A DNA stretch of 64,000 bases from Trichoplax adhaerens (lineage: Eukaryota; Placozoa; Uniplacotomia; Trichoplacea; Trichoplacidae): positions 11,222,878-11,286,877 of the forward strand of contig NW_002060943.1 in the NCBI RefSeq assembly GCF_000150275.1, written 5' to 3'. The position numbers and the translations under genes are program-made. Below are positions 27,520 through 44,603 of the stretch, in pieces (within the stretch, counting starts at the first letter, position 1; every line of letters begins with the position of its first letter). Below the pieces are notes generated by a model, which did no database searches, was not told the origin of the DNA, and saw nothing but the letters and a program-made list of their open reading frames with translations.

Positions 27520-28625
27520 ATGTAGAAAGAGCTCACTAAATGTGCGGATTTTAACATGTTAATAGGAGGAAAATAAAGTATCATTGTTAATTTTGTTGGA
27601 CTGTTTCTTCTATAAGTTGTAATAAATAAAGTAAATACAGGAAATTGGCCTATTTTGAAGCTTATTGTGCTTGTCTTAGCCAAAAATGCGAGTTAAATTA
27701 TGCAATAATAGCCTTCTGAGCTAATTTCGTCTGTAGTTAGGATTCAAAACCAAGTAAATAGTATCCTACATAATTCCTTACCATGTATTCGTATAACGTA
27801 ATAATAGTCTATGGAAATATTTAAGGTACATCACTAAACACAGTTGAAACTGTAATTACTACAGAAACTGCGTGTATCGATATAATTTAATTAATGAATG
27901 AATACGCGCTCAATAAGTTAATAAATATTGAATCTACCATTTTACAATAACTACACAAGCAGAAGTATCCTTTATTTAATTAGACATCATGGGTATGGAA
28001 TGGGTTCCTACTATGATCATTTGTCAATTAATTATTAATTACAACTGTGAGCATGCTGTTGACTGTTGTCAACAATCTCTAGTATACTATACTCATTGTA
28101 CGTATATATGGAACTATACTAGCAGAGCAGCAAATAATTTTAAATGTTACACATGCTAGTTTACATGTTGAGACAGAAAAGAGCAAATTTCATATCAATG
28201 ATTTAATTTTAAAAATTTACAAACCTTTATTTAGAAGAAATGGAGAAATAACAAGTTCTAGCATAATAATAGTTCTAACATTGGTAAAATTTCAATTTCA
28301 ATAAGTAGGCGGTGTACATTCCAGTAGTATGTTGCAATGGCTAAATGTTAAATGTTCCTTTGCATAAACATAGTTAAATAAAGTTTTATATTTACTAAAG
28401 GATTAAAAAGTACATAGATTTCAGAGTCAGACGAAGATTCCGATAACACAACAATTTGTGTATAACTCTCTTAAACGTACGAAGATACCATACCTCCAAC
28501 AGTAATATAATTAAGCGATTATTACAAATAGCTATCGGCAACGGAATTTCTTTGTAGTATACCATATTGTATTACTAATGACACACAAACATTCTGTATC
28601 AGCTGTTTCACCCTAAGGCTAATAC
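27520..28625. other. Convergent 3' flanks, no gene
   Basis: This separates the stop codon of the TMEM272-like gene (+) from that of CYB5 (-). AATAAA motifs at 27572 and near 27622 fit the plus-strand transcript, and a TTTATT at 28226-28231 could serve CYB5 on the minus strand. Nothing else is seen. Confidence 0.6.
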
Positions 28626-31600
28626 CTAGGATTGCTGCGAAAAAAACCTATAAGCTAACGCTACGCCCAAGACTACAATAGCAACCGGAAGAACCCAACT
28701 CATTCCACTGTAACAAAAGAAAAAAAGATATCATTAACATCTACTATTACATAATCATAAGCTCATGTAACAATTATATAATGATGAGTCGCTGACAGGT
28801 AAAATGTGAAAACGTAACTTAATATGCATTTCATCATGAAGTGTTTAAGTTTTCTACTGCAATTACAAAATTTGAGCTTTCTACCAATGATCAACATAGA
28901 TTACGCTGTAAATGCTGTAAACGCTACAAACTACGCAAATTTATATGGGTATGGAAAGCATTTAACTAATCAGTTGATAAAAGTACTTCTAATCAGAGAA
29001 CAATTTCTTCAGGCATGTTTACTGTAGATTAGAGGTAAAATTTCAAATGCTTTGCTTTTGTTTACTCTACGTACCTCGACGCAGTGGCACTTTGTTGGGG
29101 AGCAGGCTGTAGCAAGATTTGTGGTAAAAAATTAATTTAGTAACAGTTATTGCCGATTATTTGTACATAAATTTAGTATTAGAAGGTTTTATTAATGCTA
29201 CATTGACAAGTTGTGAAATATGATAGAGATGCGCTAATGGACAGTTTATGATTCGTCGAATATCAAGTACTGGCATCGACTACCACAGTTACTACATACA
29301 AGTCCATTGTAACAGCATAATATTAACGATCAATTATAAAAGGATGCTATTCTGTAGGTTCACGTATGGTTAATAAAAAAATACTAGTACTAAACAACAT
29401 TTTAACATAATGACCATGTTTAGCGATTTGTTACTTACTTTTGCTTTGGCTTGGTCTTCCTCACTCTTTACAAATAGTACAAATATAGACAAAAATGAAA
29501 GAAAGAAAAAAAAACATACGTTAATATTAATAATTATTAGAGGTCCAGTTAGTAGATGCCAGAAAAGAGAAGCTTTTTCTCAGTATTCTTCAGTTCGGCA
29601 AAATATTACCATGGAGAAAATAAAAAGAAGGATAAAAGAGTTACTAAAATCTGAACAGAGTGCTTTCCCGTATGTCGTTTAATCTCTTTTCTTGTCTTTA
29701 CGTCATCTGTCTTTTTATTAATCTTAATATCTCATTTACTAGAGTTAGATTGTAGTATACATGCTAGGACAAAATATCACTGAGTCGAAGTTTGTTACTA
29801 CATATCAAATTAGCACCAAGGGCATTCTACGCTTTATGTACAGTACATACTTTAATAAAGTAGCATCTAGAGTACTAGTTGAGATAAAGTTTGTTGCTAT
29901 ATCAAATTAGCACCAAGAGTAATGGCAGTATAGTATCGACCGGTGCTAATCACTCACTCAATCTAGGCACGCTAATTCATTAAACTTATGGTTACAGTGT
30001 CGTATACTGAGAGTTTTACGTTTCAAGACAGTTTTGTCAGCGGTTGACAAATTTCAATTTACCCCTTTACTTTAAAGATAAATCATACCTCTACAATATC
30101 ACCAATATAATGTTGTGTTAGCAGTGCTTGAGCATCGGTGGAATGACCAACATCATTAAATGCTTCAGTAGCATCTTTTCCTAAGTATATCAATGTCAAG
30201 GATAATTTTTAACACTTACAATGAATAAAGCATTGATACGATCAAAATTGCTATTACAATAGGATGTAATTCGCATACATCTGTTGGCGATATGAATACA
30301 CGATATATTGTGTCAATGTTCCACTTTATTATTACTGTAATTAAAGTAAAGTAAATAACTTGCACAGCATCTTTTGCTTCCTGTATTTCATTAATGAATC
30401 ATAATAAAGCCTGCAACAACTATACTGGAACTACTATATTATTCTTCCAGATAGTAACAGTACTATAAATTTGACTTTAATCAAGCGAAAAGGGCTGTTT
30501 GTGAAATTGACTTGATCCCGTTTTTGCATGTAATAGTGGAAGATTTACATCATACAGTACATGGCAGCCAAAAAAACACGATGTCATCGCTGTAAAGCTG
30601 CTACTGTCGTAGTACAGTCATTCCATACTTTAAATTTGTATCTTATCTTGTCATAATAATCATGTCATGATGTTTATAAATTGCATTCAGAAAAGTAAAA
30701 GCTAATATGCACGCGACAGCAACGTGTTAAATCAAGATACAACACGTGAAAATTGAAGGGGTGCGACACAGAGTTGAGAATACTATCACGTCGTCGGGGT
30801 TTTTGCTTCCAGGTCAACGGATGATGACCATGTGGATAAACCGTAATTTATTTGGTATTGAGATACACTTTCTTGAGAGTGGGAAACTGGCCGTACAGAC
30901 CATCGACGCATGATTTCGATGGTATTAACTGATAATTGTACAGTACTATCATAAGTATGGACAATTTAGAAAATTCCTCATATTTTAATAATAACTCAGT
31001 AAAAATACAACAGTCTAGTCTAGTCCAGTTCTATCTAGCTGTAAAGTAGTCTGCATAGGCGTCTATTTCGCAGAATGTAGACTTCACCTTAGAGCTGACG
31101 TAGCATTTTCGAGCTTGGTAGCGTATGTTATTTATGGTTTAAATTTTAAAGTTTAAACTAGGGTTTTCATACGGGGAAATAGGGTAGTAAAATTCATTGA
31201 AGAACCCTAAGCTATCGTCTATCCGGTGAGTGATTAATGTCCAATTTTTTTTAGATCAGATTCGGAGTAAGAAATACGGACCAAAATAAAGATTTGATAC
31301 AGGTTTAGACTGGCGTAGGTATAGCATTACTGTCAGTGCATGCCTTGATTTTCTATGAAACGCAGACTACAACATTATGGGGTAGATTCTACACGTGTTG
31401 AGATGAAATACTTCAGCAAGAATGAATTGGAAAATTAAAAATTTATTTTACATTGCCACATTGACAGATCATACCTGCAAATTCTAAGACGACTTCCTCA
31501 CCACCGGGATGCTAAACGACGGAAAATTAAAGTTAAATAGGCCTACGATATTATTACATTCTAAATGTCTTTATCAAAGTCGTTACATAAAGTAGAATGG

Positions 31601-32022
31601 TAAAATCAAAAATTGGCCCAAGTTGCCCACTTCGAATGGATTGTCTATTTCAAAAGTCGACTACTCTGTTTCTTCATGCAGATAAATTGCTTGTTTAAAG
31701 CTATATACCTAAGAGATACTTAACAAGGCTAAATGTACTGTACAGTAGATTATCAATGGCTCCATAAGTTAACTTGAGAAATGCCAATCCATTGAAAGAG
31801 ACAACAGCAAGCGTCCAGTTATCCGCCGACTGCTGAACGAATTTACCTCTACTATGCTACTTCCATATCCAAAAAACTGAATTTCCACAACAGTATTATT
31901 TTTATTACCTCTGGGATAAACTTGCTGACATCATAAACTTTATTCTTGATGATAATCCATGCTGAATCGACGTCGCTATGTTCGGCTACTTCTGATCTCT
32001 TATATTGATTGTCGGAAGCCAT
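28626..32022 (-). CDS. CYB5: Microsomal-type cytochrome b5, tail-anchored (6 exons)
   Basis: Exons in coding order (minus strand): 32022-31909, 31511-31475, 30180-30089, 29465-29439, 29106-29075, 28707-28626; 127 residues. The heme domain is at residues 1-85. HPGGEE supplies axial His39, and VGHS supplies the second axial His63; the spacing is the classical one. A short Lys/Ala/Pro linker is followed by one hydrophobic helix (about 104-122: WVLPVAIVVLGVALAYR) that ends close to the C terminus, a tail anchor for the ER (or outer mitochondrial) membrane. The protein passes electrons to desaturases, cytochrome P450s and other ER oxidases. Exon 4 is only 27 bp. All introns are GT-AG. The start is the first Met, in a good context ahead of the conserved fold. 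Whether it is orthologous to CYB5A or CYB5B cannot be told from the sequence. Confidence 0.95.
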
Positions 32023-33483
32023 ATTGGATGGAGGCGGATGTTGGCAAATCTTTCAAGTGGTGACCAGAGCGATACCGTAACGGAGTTTATGGTACCGAGC
32101 TACAAGTCGTACAGTGTATAGTACTGTACATTGTAGAGTAAGGCTTGAGGATGGTATCGGACAGTACGCTACGCTAGTATATAACAGTATGAAATTGGAG
32201 AAAAATGGGCAGTCAGAACAAGTTCAGTATGAATTCTTTTACAATACTAACTGCACAGTACTGTACACTGTACTCTGCACACTGGACCATACTGCGCCGA
32301 ATTGTATCGCTTGTATTGGTACTCAATCACGTCTTGATACTATACGATACTGTATCGTGATCTTTCGTAATTTATTAGTCTACACTAGCGGACAACATGC
32401 ACGCGAGAGACAAAGTCCTTTTGCAACAGCTCATCATGGACAAATTGTTCCTGCAATTTCTGTTTTATGCGCCATCGAATAAATTGATTTTGCGCTTCCA
32501 ACGCTCAATTAGATAGATAGACATTGCAGGATAAAATGGCCTTTGATCGGCTACGGCTGTCCTGATTACTATATCGTACACTGGTCAATCCATGACCTCA
32601 GGGCAGAGTACACTCAGTACAGGACAAACTACAAAGTCCACATGCATTTGGCGACTGGAGGAGCAATTAAGAATGATTATATAGAATGATTGAATTCATT
32701 ACTGTATTATGTAATGATTGGCCACTGGAGGAGCAATTAAGAATGATTATATACAATGATTGAATTTATTACTGTATTATGTAATGAAATACCTTCAGCA
32801 CTTATGGCTACAGTCTACCGATATAGATTGTATACATATTAGTCACTCAACTATATATTGCTGGACGCTTGTACACCATATTGTGTCTTTTCAGAATAGT
32901 GAAAATAGCGTTGCAAATGCAGCTTGGCGTTGTAGCTTGCTTACGGTCAGCTTGAATACGAGTTGAATAATAATAAGACTATTACTGTACGTAGAGTGTA
33001 GAAGGAGAGAGGGGGCTGACGATTTGCAATACAAGATGTACCTTAAATAAAACAAAACAATAATGCTGTATGTACTCAAATCCCTTGTCAACGCGGACAA
33101 ATCTTCCTCTACAGTATATTGAGACTAGCGTTGAGCCACTGATAGAGATAGACTCGTAATATTAGTCATTGTCACCATATAAATCTAGATGCCGGCGGTT
33201 TGCTGATTTTTATGTGTAACAGACGCACTCATTGCATCGCCAATAAAATAATGCATTACACTTTAATAATATTAGCTCAACAAATAAATTGCCATTAGAT
33301 ACAATGAATTTCAGAATAAACTAATTTTTATATATCAAATCTATTTCAGCGACAAGTCTTCATTGACTGCTATACAGAATTCGTCTTAGTGTGCCCTTAT
33401 AAGATAGTCATTAGGATCCAGTGCATTTAAAAATATAATCATTGATACGCATATCTTTCGCTTTCACAAATATTCGTTGAGCG
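32023..33483. other. CYB5 upstream region and DUS2 3' flank
   Basis: This holds the CYB5 promoter side with GTAC-palindrome clusters at about 32109-32130 and 32252-32275, then a 70-bp tandem duplication (32650-32789). A 122-codon open frame at 32114-32482 crosses the palindromes and shows no protein-like features. Near 33360 there is a short degenerate copy of sequence around the DUS2 stop (GAATTCGT block). Confidence 0.5.
32650..32789. repeat. Two-copy tandem duplication, 70-bp unit
   Basis: GGCGACTGGAGGAGCAATTA at 32650 recurs at 32720 as GGCCACTGGAGGAGCAATTA, and the rest of the 70-bp unit is almost identical. Only a handful of substitutions are visible, so the duplication is recent. No coding content is seen. 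Confidence 0.92.
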
Positions 33484-38746
<5,263 letters not shown>

Positions 38747-41092
38747 ATGTCAAGTAAAGAAGGTATGCCTAAAGTTTGTATAATATTGAGTAAGGATGCA
38801 GATTGATTTATGGTTGTTCTCCTTTCACATATAAACATACTGTATTATGATTAAATGGCGAGTGTGGAGTACAGTTATGATTGTAATTATTATTATTATC
38901 ATCGAATCAATTATATATCTATGCTCGTTGATGGCTTTCATAATAGAATCATAAAGATCAAATCGACGTATAAAGGGACACAATTTATGACTTTATTATC
39001 TGTGTTATTGGCAAAAGAAGCAGCAATAAAATCTTCCGCTATTGACTATACTGTACTGTATCTTTTATCGAGCTAAATATATGGGTTAATCTTTTCTCGT
39101 AACGAATTACGTATGTTATAATTGTAACCCATTAACAATCTCGTATGCCAGCAGATATGTATAAGTATCCTACTTTAGCGAATTGCTTCGTGCCAGTTAT
39201 AATACATCCTTTGTTGTATCGACCGTTATATTGCCACGCAAAAGCTCATTGATTTGCATAGGGGTACTGCTTAATCAATTAGAACTTCTGTATCCAACTG
39301 AAACACGCATTCTATGAAATGAATGATTATCAATATATGCAAATACGGCCTAAAGTCCCTAGTTTAATTTATTTATTTATCTATAATTGAATCCACGAGC
39401 TTGTCTGTCTACATGAGTAATAATATTTTAAATTGAATTTTGTCTTTAGAAAGAAACGAAAGGAAACGCCGTCATGATCATCAGTATGACGAGAGCGAGA
39501 GCTCTGATAGCGACAATGAAGGTCAAAAACAACATGATAACAAAAGATCATCGTGTTGTACTGATTAATATCTATTAATAATTATAGTATAATTCTTATT
39601 TAATGATATTGGTAGTTGTTTGATAGTGCTATGTTTGCAGTGCCGAATTAAGTAGCAGTGAACTGTTACATTTATCTATCAAATCTATCCTATTGACGAT
39701 TGACTACTTTATAGCTGTTATGTCTATCGTACGTTACACTGTGCAACCTGCAGTGCAACTGAATAGTAGACTCATGGGATTTCAATCTTTCTGTCATCAA
39801 ATTAGCCAATACTCAACAGAACAAATCCCATCTACAGTATATTATTTACTACATAGTACTGTACCTGTAAAACAGTATACGAGTATGTAATGGATTTTAT
39901 AGAAATAAAAGATTAATTTTTGCAATGACTTAATTGCCTTCGTAGGATGACTATATCTTATTTGCTCTTATAATTATCACTTTATAGATAGTCATAGAAA
40001 GAAGCAACATCATGGCGGTCGGAGAAATAGTAGTAGTTCATCAGCGTCTAATACGTCAATCAGTGACAGCGATTCCGGTAATTAACATTTAACATATACT
40101 GCATATGTGTAGTTATTAACTTATCCTGGAAATACCACGTTAAAATATATCAGTAGGTAAAGATTATAAAGTATCCTACGGTATGATTATTGACCATGCT
40201 AACCACCTTTAAAAATAATATAATACGATGTTTAATAGAAGAAAGAAGAAAAGAAAAGAAAAAACATAAGAAAAAATTAAAGGTTATATGCGAATTTCAA
40301 TAGTTAGGATTAATTTCTATCGTAGTAGCAATTAGAGATCTCTCGATTTTGATGAGTATGAGTAAATCTTTCTTTATATTTATTGTTGGTTTATGCATAA
40401 CCAGATGTGATATCGATAAATCCTAGAATTATTTTGTAGCTATTAACTAGTTGTAAAATTATTATAGAAAGAGAAAAAGAAGAAAAAAAAATTAAAAAAA
40501 GATAAAAAATCCAAGAAACATTCGGAAAGTAAATCATCAGGTCCGGTGCAGCTGTCTCAGGTATCTAATTGAAAATATGAAACTTGCTCGACAATTTCGA
40601 TCGTGTTATTAAAGCGATAAGGTAGTCATCACATACCATAGATTCTAGCCAATATTTTAATGACTATTGTCAGAGATATGTCAATAATAAAAATTTGTCA
40701 GTTTATGCTAGGCAATTTTGTGATCTACATATAACCCTGTTTTTCTATACAATTCAATACTGTAGTACCTTCAAGAACGGAAAAAGGATGAGGATCAACG
40801 AAGTGCAGTCTCCGGGAAAAAAATGAAACTTAAAATCAAGAAATCAACGGAGGATAAGCAGGTATTAATATGTATATAATGCAATAATATGCTTATCTTA
40901 CACCAACAAGGAAAATAGCTTATTCCACTGTACTAACAGTGATTCTCATTTCTGTTTCATTTATATCCATCACGTGTGAATTTCTATAGTATATTCCACT
41001 GTTTGGAAGTTTATTTACTTTTTATTTTTTTAATGTAGAGAGAGAAGAACAGACAGGAATTGCTTAATTTTTTAAATTCCCAGTTTGGCTAA
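38747..41092 (+). CDS. Lys/Ser-rich basic protein with a conserved-looking C-terminal block (7 exons), family not recognised
   Basis: Exons: 38747-38762, 39450-39521, 39988-40077, 40239-40282, 40468-40560, 40766-40861, 41039-41092; 154 residues. From the N terminus it has a basic start, an acidic Ser/Asp patch (ESESSDSDNE), a Ser run, a long Lys block (about 66-95), then a block starting GPVQLSQYLQERKKDED that includes SGKKMKLKIKK, and a final NRQELLNFLNSQFG. The polybasic and SD-rich make-up suggests a nuclear, splicing- or chromatin-associated protein; this is inference from composition. The C-terminal third is less repetitive and is the part most likely to define a family. Phases 1-1-1-0-0-0 agree. 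One exon must start at 40766 rather than at the nearer AG, because only that keeps the frame. AATAAA at 41168 fits the poly(A) site. The first exon is just 16 bp. Confidence 0.8.
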
Positions 41093-43840
41093 AATGGTTC
41101 CCGTTGTAATATAATAATATATATAAACGAATAATTCAATATTACTGTATTAAATTAAATGAAGTCAATAAAAAACCTTTTAATGATAATTTAGATTATA
41201 TGGCTTCCTGAAGTTAATACAGAGTTCCCTATGCTGCATAGCAATCTATCGATCATCAATATACCCGCATACGCGTATATCACGATAAAGATACTGTACC
41301 AGCTTCTACTTTATGATATATTTCTAAGCAACTAGTTACATTACCATAGTACGACGGAGTAATAGGGTGCAGACAATATGATGCTCTACTAGTCCTATCC
41401 ATTATAAATTTAGCAAATCGCGGTATCGTTATTATACGTACGTGTCGTATGCATGCTAAATTAATCAAATTTAGAATTGATCCGTACTGCATAATAATAG
41501 CATACACGTCTATCATACTGCATTGTTAGTACATATTAGCGCCATAAACGTTCAATTGAAGTGAAATAATATTTAAAAATTTAATCAGCTCATAAATATC
41601 TGCTATAGTAACAGATCTTCCCTGGATGTACGTAAACAGACTAATAATAATATTAAATTACTATCTATAAACTTGGCTTACGTTGTCACTTGCAATTCTT
41701 CGACTATGATTTTATTATTCTGGTTCACAACCGATATTAATCTATGATATAGTTTATTGATAATATCAGTCTTAGTCTTCGTTTCGATACAAATCAGCTA
41801 TGTAGTATTTTTATAATAATAGGTTACGGTTCTTGCTATCACCTCCAGGGATGACGGCGAGGTACTGTCTAGGTGTATAGTTTTACTATCTGTAGAGCGG
41901 TTGTACTGTTGAACTTATTTAATATTTAACATAACATTTAATCAGTAGACTTGAATTAACGTCATGTTTTGAACGTTGTGTTTACTTAATAGGGCCCTAT
42001 AATTTGAGGGGGGCTAGCTCACATTTATTGCACTGAAGAACCATTTTCAGTCACGCTATTCTTAGTTGCCCTGGCTCAACGGATACAACTGTACGATCGA
42101 GCTACAACTACTGATATTTAGAATCACTGCTGTGTTTATACAGTACCATATACTGTAAATCATGGCTGTTTATTTAGCTATTAAAATCTAATCTATACCG
42201 TATAGTATATATATATATATATATATACCGTATACATGATTTATCTGAAGCTTTTCCTATTAAATTTAATAGTGATCTTTTCGGGCATCATGTACCGCCG
42301 TAGTTTTTGCAGCAGCTGAACGGTACTACACGATATAAATAGTGAGCATATTAACGAAGATCTGCCGGGTGAGCATTCGATAGGTTCTGTTATATAAAAC
42401 AAAGTGTGCATATTCGGGCCATTCGAATCCCGGAATAAGTGCAGTCTATAGTAAGGTAAGTAATGGCGGGGTTCTTGTTACTGTGTAAGCTATAGATATA
42501 CTATACTGTTCACTGTTTAATTACGGTACTACACGATATAAATAGTGAGTATGTTAACGAAGATCTGCCGGGTGAGCATTCGATAACTTCTGTTATATAA
42601 AACAAAGTGTGCATATTCGAATCCCGTAATTAGTGCTGTCGATATTAAGGTAAGTAATAAGAGGATTCTTGTTGTTACTGTGTAAGCTATAGATATACAG
42701 TATATACTATTCACTGTTTAATAGATGACACTATACTCGATATTACTAATGTTCAATGATCGTAAAAATGAGAGTACTATTAGTATAACGGTATGCGTAG
42801 CAGCGACTCTTATATACTGTATATCATGGTAACCTAGTGACCAAAAAACTATCAATGAAGAACAATGAATTCTTTTGGGGTAGTAAAACAATTTGAGTCC
42901 ATGAACTAGTAAAAGTTTATTTGCATAGTATGAAATGTGTGCTTTAGCTACAGTACCCATTGATATCCCTTTCTCAATCGATGGATGGACACTGACTAAT
43001 TGTAGGGCCTATATGGATGCGTTGCTGTCATAATCAACAGTACTACAGTGTAGAATACTTTAGAAACTCCTGGACAAGTTTATGGAAAGGACGAACGTCA
43101 AAAGGTAAAATTTGTAGCAAAAAGTGATATATTAATCTGATATTGTCTGTTTTTAAGCTTTCTGAACATAGGACGGCCAAAATGCGTACGATAGCTGTTT
43201 CATTTTTGAATTTTTAAACTTTGAATTGATCAAATTAATACATGTCAAAAGAAAACGAAAACGATGGTAGCAACAAGTTGTTAAGCTGGCAAATACTGTT
43301 CACGTAGTAGTTATATGCTATCCATGATACGAGATAGGTAGTTATAGACAGGTAGAATCTATATTTTTACTTAGAATTGGAAAGTTTATGACTTTCTTCA
43401 CCACGTTATAGCTAGGTGTGATGGATAATTAATAGACGATTGCATTATACCAGTAATATCAGTTGCTTGTTGATGAGGCTATTTTTAACATAAGCGATGG
43501 TTCTCGCTCGTCAGTTTCTCATGTAAAGTGCTTAATCGATAAAGTAATATCTTAAAAGTTACTAATCAGATTCCGTTTTCTTAGATCGCTTGAACGTTAT
43601 ATTATGTATAAGAGATATAAATATGCTCGTAAAAACTTTTAGTACAGCTTTAGTAGATTGTAAAGAAAAAAGTCAAGACTAACTTAAACGTTATTAAATT
43701 CAACTTTAATAAAAGATATTAAAAGCTATCTAAATTATGATAGCTTAGCATAGAACTATATATATGCTTCCTTCTTAATATTAACAGCTCTCCAAATACT
43801 GTAGGTGCTTGCATAGCGAAAGCTAAAAGGAAAATAAAAA
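41093..43840. other. Intergenic stretch with a 203-bp duplication
   Basis: After the poly(A) signal of the Lys-rich gene I see no supported coding exon on either strand. The stretch contains an (AT)n tract flanked by TATACCGTATA (about 42195-42233), a 203-bp tandem duplication (42321-42721) and otherwise AT-rich sequence. Frames at 41280-41516 and 42718-42960 (minus) look random. Confidence 0.5.
42321..42721. repeat. Two-copy tandem duplication, about 203-bp unit
   Basis: The unit starts CGGTACTACACGATATAAAT at 42321 and again at 42524, and it carries the same ordered blocks (GAAGATCTGCCGGGTGAGCA; TTCGAATCCCG; CTGTGTAAGCTATAGATATA). The copies differ by substitutions and a roughly 9-bp indel (GGGCCATTC). 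Each copy carries TTCGAATCCCG, which resembles a Pol III B box, but no cloverleaf can be folded around it. Confidence 0.9.
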
Positions 43841-44098
43841 ATGTCTACGCATGATTCGTATTGTACAGTCGAGCGTAAAGCTGATGAAGATTGGTTACGT
43901 TCGCAAAAACGACATTATGGTGATCAATCAAAAAGTAATGCCTTCAAATCAGAAACTCAAAAGTTTAGAGAAGTAGAACATACGAAACAAAAGATGGATG
44001 TAGAAATGAAGAATAAGGAAAGGCGTCATTTTCAAAGTCAAAGTATGTTCAATAGTTTCTATTCCTTAATTTGCAGAAACAGTAGATTGTTCTATTGA
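43841..44098 (+). CDS. Short charged protein or first exon of one, unrecognised
   Basis: The ATG follows a run of A and opens a frame of 85 codons. Residues 1-68 are strongly charged (Lys/Glu/Arg, for example KADEDWLRSQKRHYG) and probably helical. The last 17 codons are hydrophobic and different in style, which suggests that translation runs into an intron. A good donor (A|GTATGT) lies at about 44043, directly before the change. No convincing following exon was found: the nearest acceptor (about 44076) would leave an intron of only 34 bp, encoding eight more residues. No family was recognised. The gene converges on TATDN3. Confidence 0.4.
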   Translation: MSTHDSYCTVERKADEDWLRSQKRHYGDQSKSNAFKSETQKFREVEHTKQKMDVEMKNKERRHFQSQSMFNSFYSLICRNSRLFY

Positions 44099-44603
44099 CG
44101 TTTGATTTTATTTCGATACATAACAGACAAATCCCACTTAACTTTTCTCTCTAAAAGTTGAGACAAAGACGTCGAAATCCTTACTATATAATCCGTACTG
44201 TCTATTTGTGGGCTATATAAATAATACAAGTATAAATTTGATTAATCTTATTTAGCGATTTTTTATAATAACCTATTACCCTAATTTAATTGTTATCAAG
44301 GTATAGATTAAGAACACTTAAATTGCTATGAGCTGATAACATTTTAACCTATAAGTATTGAAATGTATCAGTAACTTTATCCTTAACAGTAAATATTTTA
44401 TGGTTTGTACAGTTATGTGGTTTAATTGACAGGAGAAAATAAAACCATCTACTGCCACTTATTACTATATTTCCGGTATTTACTTGCTATTTCATTTCAA
44501 GTATAATTTGTGTAATATATGAATACCACTTCACTCTCTGTATTTACATAAACGTAAGATTATTTACAGTGTCATTCATTAGAGGAAGCAAAGTAGCAGT
44601 AAT

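Noticed and set aside
29410-29682. Plus-strand frame of 90 codons
   Set aside because: It overlaps CYB5 exon 4 on the opposite strand, where the minus-strand reading is clearly the real one.
32114-32482. 122-codon plus-strand frame
   Set aside because: It starts within GTAC palindromes, whose repeats lack stop codons in this frame, and the rest has no protein-like pattern.
42400-42640. tRNA gene
   Set aside because: A B-box-like TTCGAATCCCG is present twice, but no acceptor stem, D-arm or anticodon arm can be folded at the required distances.
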